From the NCBI GenBank assembly GCA_002325375.1, contig DCRZ01000001.1:372001-436000 (forward strand): a stretch of 64,000 nucleotides of DNA. Direction: 5' to 3'. The notes under the pieces are model-generated. The model was not told where the DNA came from. It saw only the letters and a list, made by a program, of their open reading frames with translations, and did no database searches. Position 1 is the first letter of the stretch. Every line of letters begins with the position of its first letter. Source of the DNA: Rhodospirillaceae bacterium UBA1479. Its GTDB lineage: Bacteria; Pseudomonadota; Alphaproteobacteria; Rhodospirillales; Casp-alpha2. The translations under genes and the position numbers were made by a program. Positions 8,350 to 16,770 of this stretch are shown piece after piece.

Positions 8350-9672
8350 ATGCATGTCGCCGTCGTCGGGACCGGATACGTGGGATTGGTGTCCGGGGCC
8401 TGTTTCTCCGAATTCGGCCATAACGTCATCTGCGTCGATAAGGACGCGGGTAAGATCGCAGGCCTGAAGCGGGGCGAAATGCCGATCTACGAGCCCGGCC
8501 TGCAGAAACTGGTCGAAGGCAATGCCGAGGCTGGGCGTCTCAGCTTCACCACGGATCTGGCCGAGGCCGTGAAGGATGCGGATGCGGTGTTCATCGCCGT
8601 CGGCACGCCGTCCCGGCGCGGTGACGGCCATGCGGACCTGTCTTACGTCTATGCGGCGGCGGAAGAAATCGCCCAAGCCATCACGGGCTATACGGTCGTC
8701 GTCACCAAGTCGACGGTGCCCGTCGGCACAGGGGCCGAGGTCGAGAAGATCATCCGCGAAGCCCGGCCCGACGCCAAGTTCGACGTGGTGTCGAACCCGG
8801 AATTCCTGCGCGAAGGAGCGGCCATCGAGGACTTCATGCGCCCCGACCGGGTCGTCATCGGCACGGAGTCGGAGGACGCCCGCGAAGTGATGCGCGAGCT
8901 TTACCGCCCGCTCTACCTGATCGAGACGCCGATCGTGTTCACCCGGCGCCAGACGTCGGAGCTCATCAAGTACGCGGCCAACACGTTTCTCGCGACCAAG
9001 ATCACCTTCATCAACGAGATCGCCGACCTGTGCGAGATTCTGGACGCCGACGTGCAGGACGTGGCCCGGGGGATCGGCCTGGACGGGCGCATCGGGCGCA
9101 AGTTCCTGCACGCAGGGCCGGGCTATGGCGGGTCCTGTTTTCCCAAGGACACGCTCGCCCTGGTGCGTACGGCGCAGGATGCGGGATCGCCGCTGCGCAT
9201 CGTGGAAACCGTGGTCGACATCAACGCCAAGCGCAAAAAGGCCATGGCGCAGAAGATCATCGACGCCTGCGGCGGTGCCGTTTCCGGCAAGACGATTGCG
9301 GTCCTGGGTTTGACCTTCAAGCCGAATACGGACGACATGCGGGATTCGCCGTCCCTGGATATCGTGCCCGCCTTGATCGCGGCCGGCGCCAAGGTCCGCG
9401 CCTATGACCCCAAAGGCATGGACGAAGCCAAACACATGCTGGACGGCGTCGATTGGTGCAAGAACGCCTACGACACCATGGCCGATGCGGATGCGCTGGC
9501 GATCCTGACTGAATGGAACGAATTCCGCGCCCTCGATCTCGACAAGGTCCGGGGCTTGATGAAGGCGCCGGTGATGATCGACCTGCGCAACATCTACAAC
9601 CCGGACGACATGGCCGAAGCCGGGTTCGATTATACCTGCATCGGCAAATCAAAAGTGTCGGCGGCAAACTGA
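8350..9672 (+). CDS. ugd: UDP-glucose 6-dehydrogenase
   Basis: Oxidises UDP-glucose to UDP-glucuronate using two NAD+. It has an N-terminal Rossmann motif GTGYVGLVSGACFSE, the SNPEFLREG segment, the catalytic cysteine in GPGYGGSCFPKD (near residue 260), and a C-terminal UDP-binding domain with LGLTFKPNTDDMRDSPS. Length (440) is standard for the bacterial Ugd/TuaD type. A good Shine-Dalgarno (GAAGGAA) sits between galU and the ATG. The product feeds exopolysaccharide, LPS or capsule; no glycosyltransferase is in the window to say which. Confidence 0.96.
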   Translation: MHVAVVGTGYVGLVSGACFSEFGHNVICVDKDAGKIAGLKRGEMPIYEPGLQKLVEGNAEAGRLSFTTDLAEAVKDADAVFIAVGTPSRRGDGHADLSYVYAAAEEIAQAITGYTVVVTKSTVPVGTGAEVEKIIREARPDAKFDVVSNPEFLREGAAIEDFMRPDRVVIGTESEDAREVMRELYRPLYLIETPIVFTRRQTSELIKYAANTFLATKITFINEIADLCEILDADVQDVARGIGLDGRIGRKFLHAGPGYGGSCFPKDTLALVRTAQDAGSPLRIVETVVDINAKRKKAMAQKIIDACGGAVSGKTIAVLGLTFKPNTDDMRDSPSLDIVPALIAAGAKVRAYDPKGMDEAKHMLDGVDWCKNAYDTMADADALAILTEWNEFRALDLDKVRGLMKAPVMIDLRNIYNPDDMAEAGFDYTCIGKSKVSAAN

Positions 9673-9712
9673 CCATCAGTCCGGCGCGGCGCGAACAAGG
9701 ACGAAATCCTTC

Positions 9713-11098
9713 ATGGCGGATAGCCACAGCTTCAATCCCAGCATCCTGCGCGAATACGACATCCGCGGCACCGTGGGCGACACCTTGGGGGCGGCCGACC
9801 TGTTCGCCATCGGCCGGGCCTTCGGCACCCTGCTGATCCGCGCCGGCGGCAAAAGTGCTGCCACGGGGTATGACGGGCGGCTGAGCTCTCCCGAACTCGA
9901 AGCGGCCCTGGCCGAGGGCCTGCGCGCCGCCGGGGTCGACGTCAAACGGATCGGCCTTGGGCCGACGCCCATGCTTTATTTCGCCACGTATCACCTGGGC
10001 ACGGATGCGGGGCTGATGGTCACGGGCTCGCATAATCCGCCCGAGTTCAACGGCGTGAAGATGGTGATGCAGGGCCGGTCGTTCTTCGGCGCCGACATCC
10101 AGAAGCTGGGCGCGATGTCGGCCCAGGGCGATGTCGCCACGGGCAGCGGCGATGAGGCCCGGATCGAGGTTATGGACGCCTACGTGGCGCGCCTGTTGCA
10201 GGATTTCGACGGCGCCAAGCCGCTCACGGTCGCCTGGGACGCGGGCAACGGGGCGGCGGGCGAGGCGCTGGTCAAGATGGTCGCCGGCCTGCCGGGGCGC
10301 CATGTCCTGTTGAACGAAACCATCGACGGCACCTTCCCGGCCCATCATCCGGACCCGACGGTGGAAAAGAACCTGGCGCAATTGAAGGACGCGGTCGCCG
10401 CCAACGGCTGCGACCTGGGCATCGCCTTCGACGGCGACGGCGACCGCATCGGCATCGTCGACGGCCGGGGCAGGGTGCTGTGGGGCGACCAGCTGCTCGC
10501 CATCCTGGCGCGCGACGTGCTGGCCGCTCATCCTGGGGCCACGATCATCGCCGACGTGAAGACATCGACGGTGTTCTTCGAGGAAATCGAACGCCTGGGC
10601 GGCAGGCCCATGATGTGGAAGACCGGTCATTCCCATATCAAAAGCAAGATGGCCGAGATCGGCGCGCCGCTGGCCGGCGAGATGAGCGCCCATATCTTCT
10701 TCAAGGACTGCTACTACGGCTATGATGATGCGCTCTATGCCGCGATCCGCCTGCTCAACGTGTTGAACGGCACGGAGGCCAGCCTGGGCGATTTGCTGGA
10801 CGCCATGCCGAAGACCGTCTCGACCCCCGAAATCCGCTTCGACTGCGCGGATGAGCGGAAATTCCAGGTGGTCGAGGAAGTCCGCGCCCGGCTGGCCACG
10901 GAAACGGGCATTGATGTCCACGGCATGGACGGCGTGCGGGTGCAGTCGGCGGACGGCTGGTGGCTGCTGCGTGCATCCAACACCCAGCCGGTGTTGGTCG
11001 CGCGCTGTGAAGCCGCGGACGCGGGTGCCCTGGCGCGGCTGAAATCGGCGCTGGCCGGGCAGCTGGCGCAAAGCAACGTGGCTGTGCCCGACCTTTAG
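9713..11098 (+). CDS. phosphomannomutase / phosphoglucomutase
   Basis: Alpha-D-phosphohexomutase family, AlgC/PMM-PGM type, interconverting hexose-6- and hexose-1-phosphates. The active-site phosphoserine loop TGSHNPPEFNG has its serine at residue 106, the metal-binding loop DGDGDR is at about 240-245, the sugar-binding loop is GEMSAHIF, and the phosphate-binding loop near the C terminus is RASNTQPVLVARCEA. Length (461) fits the bifunctional type. It closes the galU-ugd-pgm operon and could supply glucose-1-phosphate to GalU. Whether mannose or glucose is preferred cannot be told from the sequence. Confidence 0.94.
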   Translation: MADSHSFNPSILREYDIRGTVGDTLGAADLFAIGRAFGTLLIRAGGKSAATGYDGRLSSPELEAALAEGLRAAGVDVKRIGLGPTPMLYFATYHLGTDAGLMVTGSHNPPEFNGVKMVMQGRSFFGADIQKLGAMSAQGDVATGSGDEARIEVMDAYVARLLQDFDGAKPLTVAWDAGNGAAGEALVKMVAGLPGRHVLLNETIDGTFPAHHPDPTVEKNLAQLKDAVAANGCDLGIAFDGDGDRIGIVDGRGRVLWGDQLLAILARDVLAAHPGATIIADVKTSTVFFEEIERLGGRPMMWKTGHSHIKSKMAEIGAPLAGEMSAHIFFKDCYYGYDDALYAAIRLLNVLNGTEASLGDLLDAMPKTVSTPEIRFDCADERKFQVVEEVRARLATETGIDVHGMDGVRVQSADGWWLLRASNTQPVLVARCEAADAGALARLKSALAGQLAQSNVAVPDL

Positions 11099-11153
11099 GT
11101 CGCCGCTTTATTCTTTCCAATTATCAGGTCTTTGGCATCCCAGTGCGGGACGC

Positions 11154-11193
11154 CAAAAAACGGAGAGGAACCGCCGTAAGGCGATTCCTCTCC
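11154..11193 (-). terminator. intrinsic terminator, minus strand
   Basis: A 9-bp stem (GGAGAGGAA with TTCCTCTCC), one mismatch, then a 4-bp inner stem capped by a four-base loop. Read on the minus strand it is followed by a run of six T (plus-strand AAAAAA just before 11160). On the plus strand there is no T-run, so it mainly stops transcription coming from the carboxypeptidase side. Confidence 0.75.
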
Positions 11194-11256
11194 CTCCCCC
11201 TGCCGCGCGTGGCACCCGATGGGCCGCGCGCAGCATTTCGATACCATGGACAATTG
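11160..11256 (-). ncRNA. candidate small RNA ending in an intrinsic terminator
   Basis: On the minus strand a TTGACA hexamer (11257-11262) is followed after 16-17 bases by a weak -10 (CGAAAT or GAAATG), and about 40-70 bases later by a strong hairpin with a U-tract. The intervening minus-strand sequence is GC-rich with no convincing ORF. This could be an independent sRNA, or simply the terminator of the carboxypeptidase gene whose stop is about 200 bases upstream on the same strand. The -10 match is poor, so this is a low-confidence call. Confidence 0.25.
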
Positions 11257-11391
11257 TGTCAAAATTTGTTGGCTGACGCCATGAAAACTTCGTTGGTCCC
11301 CGGATATTGGACACAAGCAGACGCCCAGGCGATACCACGGCTTGAAGGGCCATGGTGGCAGGTCGAGAAAGGCACGGAAGAGGGGGAGGGC

Positions 11392-12630
11392 TTAGCTGTC
11401 GGGGAGGGAGGCCATTTCCAAGGTTTCCGGCCCGCGCAGTTCCATGCAGGGGATATGGCGCCGCTCCAGCAGTTTGCAGGCGCGGTAGGCGTCGCGCTTG
11501 CTGAGGCCGTAGACCCGAGCCCGATGCAGAACCTTGCCGTTTTTCTTGGTCAAGGGAACGACGGAGATAACGCCGCCGTCAAGCAGGGACGGCACGGTGT
11601 TGCGCGCCTTCATGGCCATATTCTCGGCCTGTTCGGACTGGGCGAAAGCGCCGACCTGGATGCCCCAGCGTGACTTCTTATCGAACTCGACGATCCGGGG
11701 CGGCCCGTCGCCATCGCCCTGTTCTTCCTCGCGGCCGGGGGCCGTGGGCAGGGGCGCGGGGGCCGGAATGTTGGCCTTGGCAAGCACCGGCGCACTGCCC
11801 AATTCGGCGAATGCGCGGTCGAGATGCTTGGCCATCAGACGGTTGCGGGCACTCGATGAATTGGCGCCGAACACGACACCGATCACGCGCCGGCCGTCGC
11901 GCTTGGCCGAGGTCACCAGATTGAAGCCGGATGCCCGGATATAGCCTGTCTTGAAGCCGTCGGCACCGTCATAGGAAAGCAGCAGCTTGTTATGGGTCTT
12001 GTGCGACACCCCGCCGAAATCGAACCGGGTGCGCGAGAAGAAATGATAGTACTGCGGAAAGTCGCGGAGAAGTGCGCGGGCCAACTTGGCCATGTCGCGG
12101 GCGGTGCTCATCTGGGCACTGTGAGGCAGGCCGGACGCGTTGCGGAAGGTCGTCCGGTTCATGCCCAGGCGGCGGGCCGTTGCGGTCATTTCCCGGGCGA
12201 ACTTCCATTCCTTGCCACTGTAGTTTTCGGCCACGGCGGCGGCGATGTCGTTGGCTGATTTGACGGACAAAGCCAGGATGGCGTCGCGTACGGAAATGGT
12301 TTGACCGGGTTTCAGGCCCAATTTCGACGGAGGCTGACCGGCGGCGCGGGCCGACATGCGCAGACGCGTGTTCATGGACCAGCGGCCGTTTTCCACCGCT
12401 TCGAACATTTTGTAGAGGGTCATCATCTTGGTCAGGGAGGCGGGATAGTTCCGCGTATCCGCGTTGACCGCGTGCAGAACCTCGCCCGTTTCGGCGTCAA
12501 TGACCAAAGAGGCATACTTGGCGACCGCCTGTCCCGGCGAAAGCACCAGAGCGGTCAGCAGAACCAGAGCGGCTGCGGCCAAAAGGCGCAGGCCCCCTCG
12601 TCGTGTAATCGGACGCGTCGTCTCAGTCAT
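11392..12630 (-). CDS. D-alanyl-D-alanine carboxypeptidase (S11) with SPOR domain
   Basis: Penicillin-binding protein of the DacA/DacF family that trims the terminal D-Ala from peptidoglycan stem peptides in the periplasm. It has a signal peptide over about residues 10-37, the active-site SxxK (ASLTKMM, S65/K68), the SxN motif (SAN at 125-127), and the KTG motif (DGFKTGYI, 227-229). After a Pro-rich linker, a C-terminal SPOR domain (about 330-405, starting SRWGIQVGAFAQ) should bind denuded septal glycan and target the enzyme to division sites. All catalytic motifs are intact. The gene is monocistronic and followed by the hairpin terminator at 11154-11193. Confidence 0.95.
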   Translation of the reverse strand: MTETTRPITRRGGLRLLAAAALVLLTALVLSPGQAVAKYASLVIDAETGEVLHAVNADTRNYPASLTKMMTLYKMFEAVENGRWSMNTRLRMSARAAGQPPSKLGLKPGQTISVRDAILALSVKSANDIAAAVAENYSGKEWKFAREMTATARRLGMNRTTFRNASGLPHSAQMSTARDMAKLARALLRDFPQYYHFFSRTRFDFGGVSHKTHNKLLLSYDGADGFKTGYIRASGFNLVTSAKRDGRRVIGVVFGANSSSARNRLMAKHLDRAFAELGSAPVLAKANIPAPAPLPTAPGREEEQGDGDGPPRIVEFDKKSRWGIQVGAFAQSEQAENMAMKARNTVPSLLDGGVISVVPLTKKNGKVLHRARVYGLSKRDAYRACKLLERRHIPCMELRGPETLEMASLPDS

Positions 12631-12920
12631 GAGAGCTCTCTTCCCCGTGTTGAGCTTTATGCCTCATTATCGTCGTCGCGTCGTCCCCCGATTCGCCGGT
12701 ATCGTAGCGGAATCCGCTAACGGCGTCTCCAGAAATTTCGCAGCCGAATCAATATCTTCTTTAAGGATTCATCGTAAATATTTCATTAAGGGACCGGTCC
12801 GTGGGGGATCCGGGCGCCCCTGAACAGGTCGAAAGGGGGGCGTTGCAGGACATTTTGGGAACAAAAAATTGACATAAAAACAAAAGGTTACAGGTGGGAT
12901 AAATTTTTGTGCAACGCACC
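12631..12920. other. AT-richer intergenic region between carboxypeptidase and phasin
   Basis: Divergent intergenic region with no credible gene; open frames here are short and non-conserved in composition. It holds an inverted repeat TAGCGG-AAT-CCGCTA (12705-12719) upstream of the carboxypeptidase gene, possibly an operator or a transcribed stem, and a stretch of A-rich DNA around 12855-12910 containing another TTGACA without a well-spaced -10. The phasin promoter proper begins at 12929. Confidence 0.5.
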
Positions 12921-12928
12921 ATCCGATC

Positions 12929-12958
12929 TTGACGAAAGGCCGGGGAAGGGCTTATATT
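12929..12958 (+). promoter_or_regulatory. phasin promoter (-35 TTGACG, -10 TATATT)
   Basis: A near-consensus housekeeping promoter: TTGACG at 12929-12934 and TATATT at 12953-12958 with an 18-bp spacer (or TTATAT with 17). It lies about 125 bases upstream of the phasin ATG. The two CTGC-N3-GCAG elements begin 9 bases downstream of the -10, placing them at the predicted transcription start. Confidence 0.7.
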
Positions 12959-12966
12959 CTGGTCAT

Positions 12967-12995
12967 TGCTGCAGTGCAGCATCGCTGCCCGGCAG
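12967..12995. promoter_or_regulatory. putative PhaR operator, two CTGC-N3-GCAG boxes
   Basis: Box 1 is a perfect 15-bp palindrome TGCTGCAGTGCAGCA at 12967-12981 containing CTGC-AGT-GCAG. Box 2 is CTGC-CCG-GCAG at 12985-12995, with its centre 16 bp away. From memory of the literature, the PHA-responsive repressor PhaR of Paracoccus/Rhodobacter recognises CTGC-N3/4-GCAG upstream of phasin genes. The position right after the -10 fits repression that is relieved when nascent PHA granules titrate PhaR. phaR itself is not in the window. Confidence 0.65.
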
Positions 12996-13083
12996 TGAGA
13001 AGCGGCACCGGAGACGCCAAAGCGCCCGGAAGCCGCCAAGGATGATGTTGATCACCCGACAAAGAACCCAGATGGAGAGTACG

Positions 13084-13689
13084 ATGGCTGAAGCCAAGAA
13101 GCCCACCGCGACCGCGAAACCCGCCGCCACGCCTGCCGCTCCCGCCAAACCCGCAGCTGCCGCCCCCGCGCCGGCGCCCGCGGCCAGCAAGGTCGAGGTT
13201 GCCGCGCCTGCCGCTAAGGAAACCGTTGAAACCGTCGTCAAGGCCGGCGCCGACGTCGCCGCCAAGGGCGTTGAAAAGGCCGCCACCATGGGCCAAGAGC
13301 AGATCGCCGCGGCCGTCAAGGCCGGTGGTCAGGTGTTCAAGACCTATGAAGACGCGGTTACCTACAGCAAGGAAAACGTCGACGCTTTCGTTCAGGCCAA
13401 TAACATCATGGCAAAAGGCATGCAGGACCTGAACAAGGTGTTGTTCGCCATGGCCCAGAAGAACGTGGAAGAAACGGTCGATCTGACCAAGAAGATGTTC
13501 GGCTGCAAGTCGGTCGACGACGTGGTCAAACTGCAAAGCAGCCTGCTGAAGATCAATTACTCCAAGGCCTTCGACGAAAGCCGCAAGATTTCCGACATGG
13601 CGGTGAAATTGGCAGAAGAAGCCACGGCGCCGATCGCCAGCCGCGTGACGGTCGCGGTCGAAAAGGTGACCAAGCCGATTGCCGCCTGA
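13084..13689 (+). CDS. phasin family protein (PHA granule-associated)
   Basis: A 201-residue granule-coating protein. The first 45 residues are rich in Ala, Pro and Lys (PaaKPaaa-type repeats), resembling the DNA- or granule-interacting tails of PhaF-like phasins, but here at the N terminus. The remaining 150 residues are an amphipathic helical phasin_2-type domain (YEDAVTYSKENVDAFVQANN, AQKNVEETVDLTKKMFGCKS, KINYSKAFDESRKISDMAVK). The start chosen is the ATG with GGAGAG eight bases upstream; an ATG four codons earlier is possible. It is monocistronic between its own promoter and terminator. PHA synthase (phaC) lies 32 kb away at 45464. Confidence 0.93.
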   Translation: MAEAKKPTATAKPAATPAAPAKPAAAAPAPAPAASKVEVAAPAAKETVETVVKAGADVAAKGVEKAATMGQEQIAAAVKAGGQVFKTYEDAVTYSKENVDAFVQANNIMAKGMQDLNKVLFAMAQKNVEETVDLTKKMFGCKSVDDVVKLQSSLLKINYSKAFDESRKISDMAVKLAEEATAPIASRVTVAVEKVTKPIAA

Positions 13690-13729
13690 CGATTTCCGCC
13701 TCACGCAATGTGATGCGGCCCTGAACAAG

Positions 13730-13760
13730 CGCCCGGCTGAAAATGCCGGGCGTTTTCGTT
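13730..13760 (+). terminator. intrinsic terminator of the phasin gene
   Basis: Stem CGCCCGGC with GCCGGGCG around a TGAAAAT loop, followed by TTTTCGTTT. It sits 40 bases after the phasin stop. Confidence 0.9.
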
Positions 13761-13879
13761 TGCCGGTTTCGCGGGGGCGGCAAGGGGCGATTCTCCGGTC
13801 TTGGCCATGGGCCGGGTCGTTTCGGGCCTCGGTTGCTCCGGTTGTGGGCGGTCTGTTGGAGAATTCCCAGGGATGGGAC

Positions 13880-13966
13880 TTGGCGCTGGCGGGCGCCCTG
13901 CCCATATATTCAGGGATAAGCGGCAACCGCACCCCGGACCCGGGGCTTCCCCGGGCAATCCTTTTT
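13880..13966 (+). promoter_or_regulatory. clpS-upstream promoter-like sequence and attenuator-like hairpin
   Basis: TTGGCG (13880-13885) and TATATT (13905-13910) form a promoter-like pair with a long 19-bp spacer. About 30 bases after the -10 lies a perfect 7-bp hairpin CCCGGGG-CTT-CCCCGGG (13939-13955) followed by CAATCCTTTTT. As a plus-strand terminator it would end a transcript of about 50 nt; it may be a tiny RNA or an attenuator in the clpS leader. The rest of the 372-base gap between phasin and clpS holds no gene that I can see. Confidence 0.4.
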
Positions 13967-14061
13967 AAATAGAATTGGATTACCGTCGGAGTGGTTAGGC
14001 CGCTTCGGCGGCGCCGATGGGCGGCTGTCGCCGACCCGAACACGGCAAGGACAGGACGGAG

Positions 14062-14430
14062 ATGACAGGACCGACAGACCCGCCAAAATCTCCCATCGAC
14101 CCGGGACGGGACGATGACTCCGGCACCGGTTTGGCGGTCAAATCCCGCACGCGGACCAAACGTCCGTCCATGTACAAAGTCCTGATGCTCAATGACGACT
14201 ACACTCCCATGGAGTTCGTCGTCCACGTGCTGGAACGCTTTTTCGGCATGAACAGCGAGCAGGCCACCCAGGTGATGCTGCATGTCCACCAGCGCGGTGT
14301 GGGCGTATGCGGTGTCTTCACATATGAAATCGCCGAAACGAAAGTGACACAGGTCATGGATCTGGCGCGTCAGCACCAGCATCCTCTCCAGTGCACGATC
14401 GAGAAAGACGGCGGCGGAGATGAGGATTAA
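14062..14430 (+). CDS. clpS: ATP-dependent Clp protease adaptor ClpS
   Basis: A 122-residue N-end-rule adaptor that delivers substrates with destabilising N-terminal residues to ClpA. It has a flexible, Pro/Asp-rich N-terminal tail, then the ClpS core: KVLMLNDDYTPMEFVVHVLERFF (split here as NDDYTPMEF and VVHVLERFF), AtQVMLHVHQRG, and GVCGVFTYEIAETK. The acidic NDD pair and the hydrophobic pocket residues that bind the N-degron are present. The start is the ATG directly after AGGACGGAG; an earlier in-frame ATG (14017) lacks a ribosome-binding site. clpA begins on the base after the stop codon. Confidence 0.96.
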   Translation: MTGPTDPPKSPIDPGRDDDSGTGLAVKSRTRTKRPSMYKVLMLNDDYTPMEFVVHVLERFFGMNSEQATQVMLHVHQRGVGVCGVFTYEIAETKVTQVMDLARQHQHPLQCTIEKDGGGDED

Positions 14431-16743
14431 ATGCTTTCACGCGAGCTAGAACAGACCCTTCACCGCGCCCTGGCACTCGCCGCCGAGCGTAATCACGAAT
14501 ACGCAACCCTCGAACATCTGCTTCTTTCCCTGACCGAAGATCCGGACTCCATCGCGGTGCTGAAGGCCTGCGACGTGGAGGTCGAGCGTCTGATCGCCGA
14601 CCTGACCGAGTTCCTCGACAATGAATTGGCCGAGATCGACAATCCGCGCGGGCTTGAGCCCAAGCCGACGGCGGGCTTCCAGCGCGTCGTTCAGCGCGCC
14701 GTGATTCATGTCCAGTCGTCGGGCCGCGAGGAAGTGACCGGCGCCAATGTGCTGGTCGCCTTGTTCTCGGAACGGGAATCTCATGCCGTCTATTATCTGC
14801 AACTGCAGGACATGACGCGCCTTGATGCCGTCAATTATATCTCTCACGGCATCGCCAAGGTGCCCGGTCGTTCGGAACAGCGCACCGTGTCCGGCGCCGA
14901 TCCGGAAGCCGAGGCAGAGGCCGCCGCCCGCAAGGGCTCGGAAGCGCTCGACGCCTATTGCACCAACCTGAACAAGAAGGCGAATGACGGCCGTATCGAC
15001 CCCCTGATCGGCCGCCACGAAGAGGTTGACCGCGCCATCCAGATCCTGTGCCGGCGCAACAAGAACAACCCCCTGTTCGTGGGCGACCCGGGGGTGGGCA
15101 AGACCGCCATCGCCGAGGGCCTGGCCAAGCGCATCGAGGACGAGGACGTGCCCGAGGTCCTGCTCGGCAATACCATTTACGCTCTCGACATGGGCGCCCT
15201 TCTGGCCGGAACGCGCTATCGCGGCGATTTCGAGGAACGCTTGAAGAATGTCATGGCTGAATTGGAAGCCATGCCCAAGGCGATCCTGTTCATCGACGAA
15301 ATTCACACGGTGATCGGCGCCGGGGCGACTTCGGGCGGGTCCATGGATGCATCCAACATCCTGAAGCCGGCCCTGCAGAAGGGCGGCCTGCGCTGCATGG
15401 GCTCGACCACCTACAAGGAATACCGCAATTACTTCGAAAAGGACCGGGCCCTGGTGCGCCGGTTCCAGAAGATCGACGTTTACGAGCCGTCGATGGACGA
15501 CACGGTTAAGATCCTTAAGGGCCTGAAGCCCTATTTCGAGGAACACCACAATGTGCGCTACACCAACGACGCCTTGAAGGCGGCGGTGGAACTGTCGACC
15601 AAGTACATCCACGAACGCAAGCTGCCGGACAAGGCCTTGGACGTCATTGACGAGGTCGGGGCGTCGCGCATGCTGTTGCCGGCAGGCAAGCGGCGCAAGA
15701 CGGTCACCGTCAAGGACGTGGAGCAGGTGGTCGCCAAGATCGCCCGCATTCCGGAAAAGTCGGTATCGTCCGATGACCGCAAGGCGCTCAAGAACCTGGA
15801 CCGCGACCTGAAGACCATGGTGTTCGGCCAGGATAACGCCATCGAGGCCCTGGCCAGTGCCATCAAGCTGTCCCGCGCCGGCCTGCGTGAACCGGAAAAG
15901 CCCATCGGCTCCTACCTGTTCTCGGGCCCCACGGGCGTCGGCAAGACCGAGGTCGCGCGCCAGCTGTCGCACATGATGGGCATTGATCTGGTGCGCTTCG
16001 ACATGTCCGAATACATGGAGCGTCATTCCGTATCGCGTCTGATCGGGGCCCCTCCGGGGTATGTCGGTTTTGATCAGGGCGGTCTGTTGACTGACGCCGT
16101 CGATCAGCAGCCCCATTGCGTGCTGTTGCTGGACGAAATCGAAAAGGCGCATCCGGACCTGTTCAATATCCTTCTGCAGGTCATGGACCACGGCAAGTTG
16201 ACCGACCACAACGGCAAGTCCGTCAGCTTCCGCAACGTGATCCTGATCATGACCACCAACGCGGGCGCGGCCGACCTGGCCAAGCCGGCCATCGGGTTCG
16301 AACGGGAAACCCGCATGGGTGAGGATACGGAAGCGATCGAGCGCATGTTCACGCCCGAGTTCCGCAACCGCCTGGATGCCATCATTCCCTTCGCGGCGCT
16401 GACGTCGGAAGTCGTCGCCCGCGTCGTCGACAAGTTCATCATGAACCTGGAATTGCAGCTTGAGGACCGGGGCGTGGTGATCGAGCTGACCGACGCGGCG
16501 CGCGAATGGCTGGCCAAACGGGGCTTCGACAAATTGTTCGGTGCGCGGCCGCTCAGCCGCGTGATCCAGGAGAACATCAAGAAGCCGCTGGCCGAGGAAT
16601 TGTTGTTCGGAAAACTGGTCAAGGGCGGCATCGTCCTGGTCGGTGTCGACGACGACAAGTTGGTGTTCGATTTCCCCGAACCGGGATCGACCCGCCTGCC
16701 GGCCAAGCGCAAGAAGGGCAAAGTTCCCGCCCTGGTCGAATAG
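14431..16743 (+). CDS. clpA: ATP-dependent Clp protease ATP-binding subunit ClpA
   Basis: AAA+ unfoldase that feeds ClpP. The N-terminal repeat domain (residues 1-145) docks ClpS. AAA domain 1 has Walker A GDPGVGKTAIAEG near 217 and Walker B ILFIDEIHT; AAA domain 2 has GPTGVGKTEVARQ near 499, LLLDEIEKAHPD, and the pore-2 region APPGYVGFDQGG. The ClpP-binding loop IGF (in KPAIGFERE) is near residue 620. Length (770) matches ClpA rather than ClpB, and the long coiled-coil M-domain is absent. It is directly coupled to clpS; clpP is not in the window. Confidence 0.97.
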   Translation: MLSRELEQTLHRALALAAERNHEYATLEHLLLSLTEDPDSIAVLKACDVEVERLIADLTEFLDNELAEIDNPRGLEPKPTAGFQRVVQRAVIHVQSSGREEVTGANVLVALFSERESHAVYYLQLQDMTRLDAVNYISHGIAKVPGRSEQRTVSGADPEAEAEAAARKGSEALDAYCTNLNKKANDGRIDPLIGRHEEVDRAIQILCRRNKNNPLFVGDPGVGKTAIAEGLAKRIEDEDVPEVLLGNTIYALDMGALLAGTRYRGDFEERLKNVMAELEAMPKAILFIDEIHTVIGAGATSGGSMDASNILKPALQKGGLRCMGSTTYKEYRNYFEKDRALVRRFQKIDVYEPSMDDTVKILKGLKPYFEEHHNVRYTNDALKAAVELSTKYIHERKLPDKALDVIDEVGASRMLLPAGKRRKTVTVKDVEQVVAKIARIPEKSVSSDDRKALKNLDRDLKTMVFGQDNAIEALASAIKLSRAGLREPEKPIGSYLFSGPTGVGKTEVARQLSHMMGIDLVRFDMSEYMERHSVSRLIGAPPGYVGFDQGGLLTDAVDQQPHCVLLLDEIEKAHPDLFNILLQVMDHGKLTDHNGKSVSFRNVILIMTTNAGAADLAKPAIGFERETRMGEDTEAIERMFTPEFRNRLDAIIPFAALTSEVVARVVDKFIMNLELQLEDRGVVIELTDAAREWLAKRGFDKLFGARPLSRVIQENIKKPLAEELLFGKLVKGGIVLVGVDDDKLVFDFPEPGSTRLPAKRKKGKVPALVE

Positions 16744-16770
16744 CCGATCCCCGGCCAGGGCAGACGCAAC

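Noticed and set aside
12761..13039. A 92-codon minus-strand frame upstream of the phasin gene
   Set aside because: It crosses the phasin promoter and the operator palindromes, has no ribosome-binding site and no recognisable sequence.
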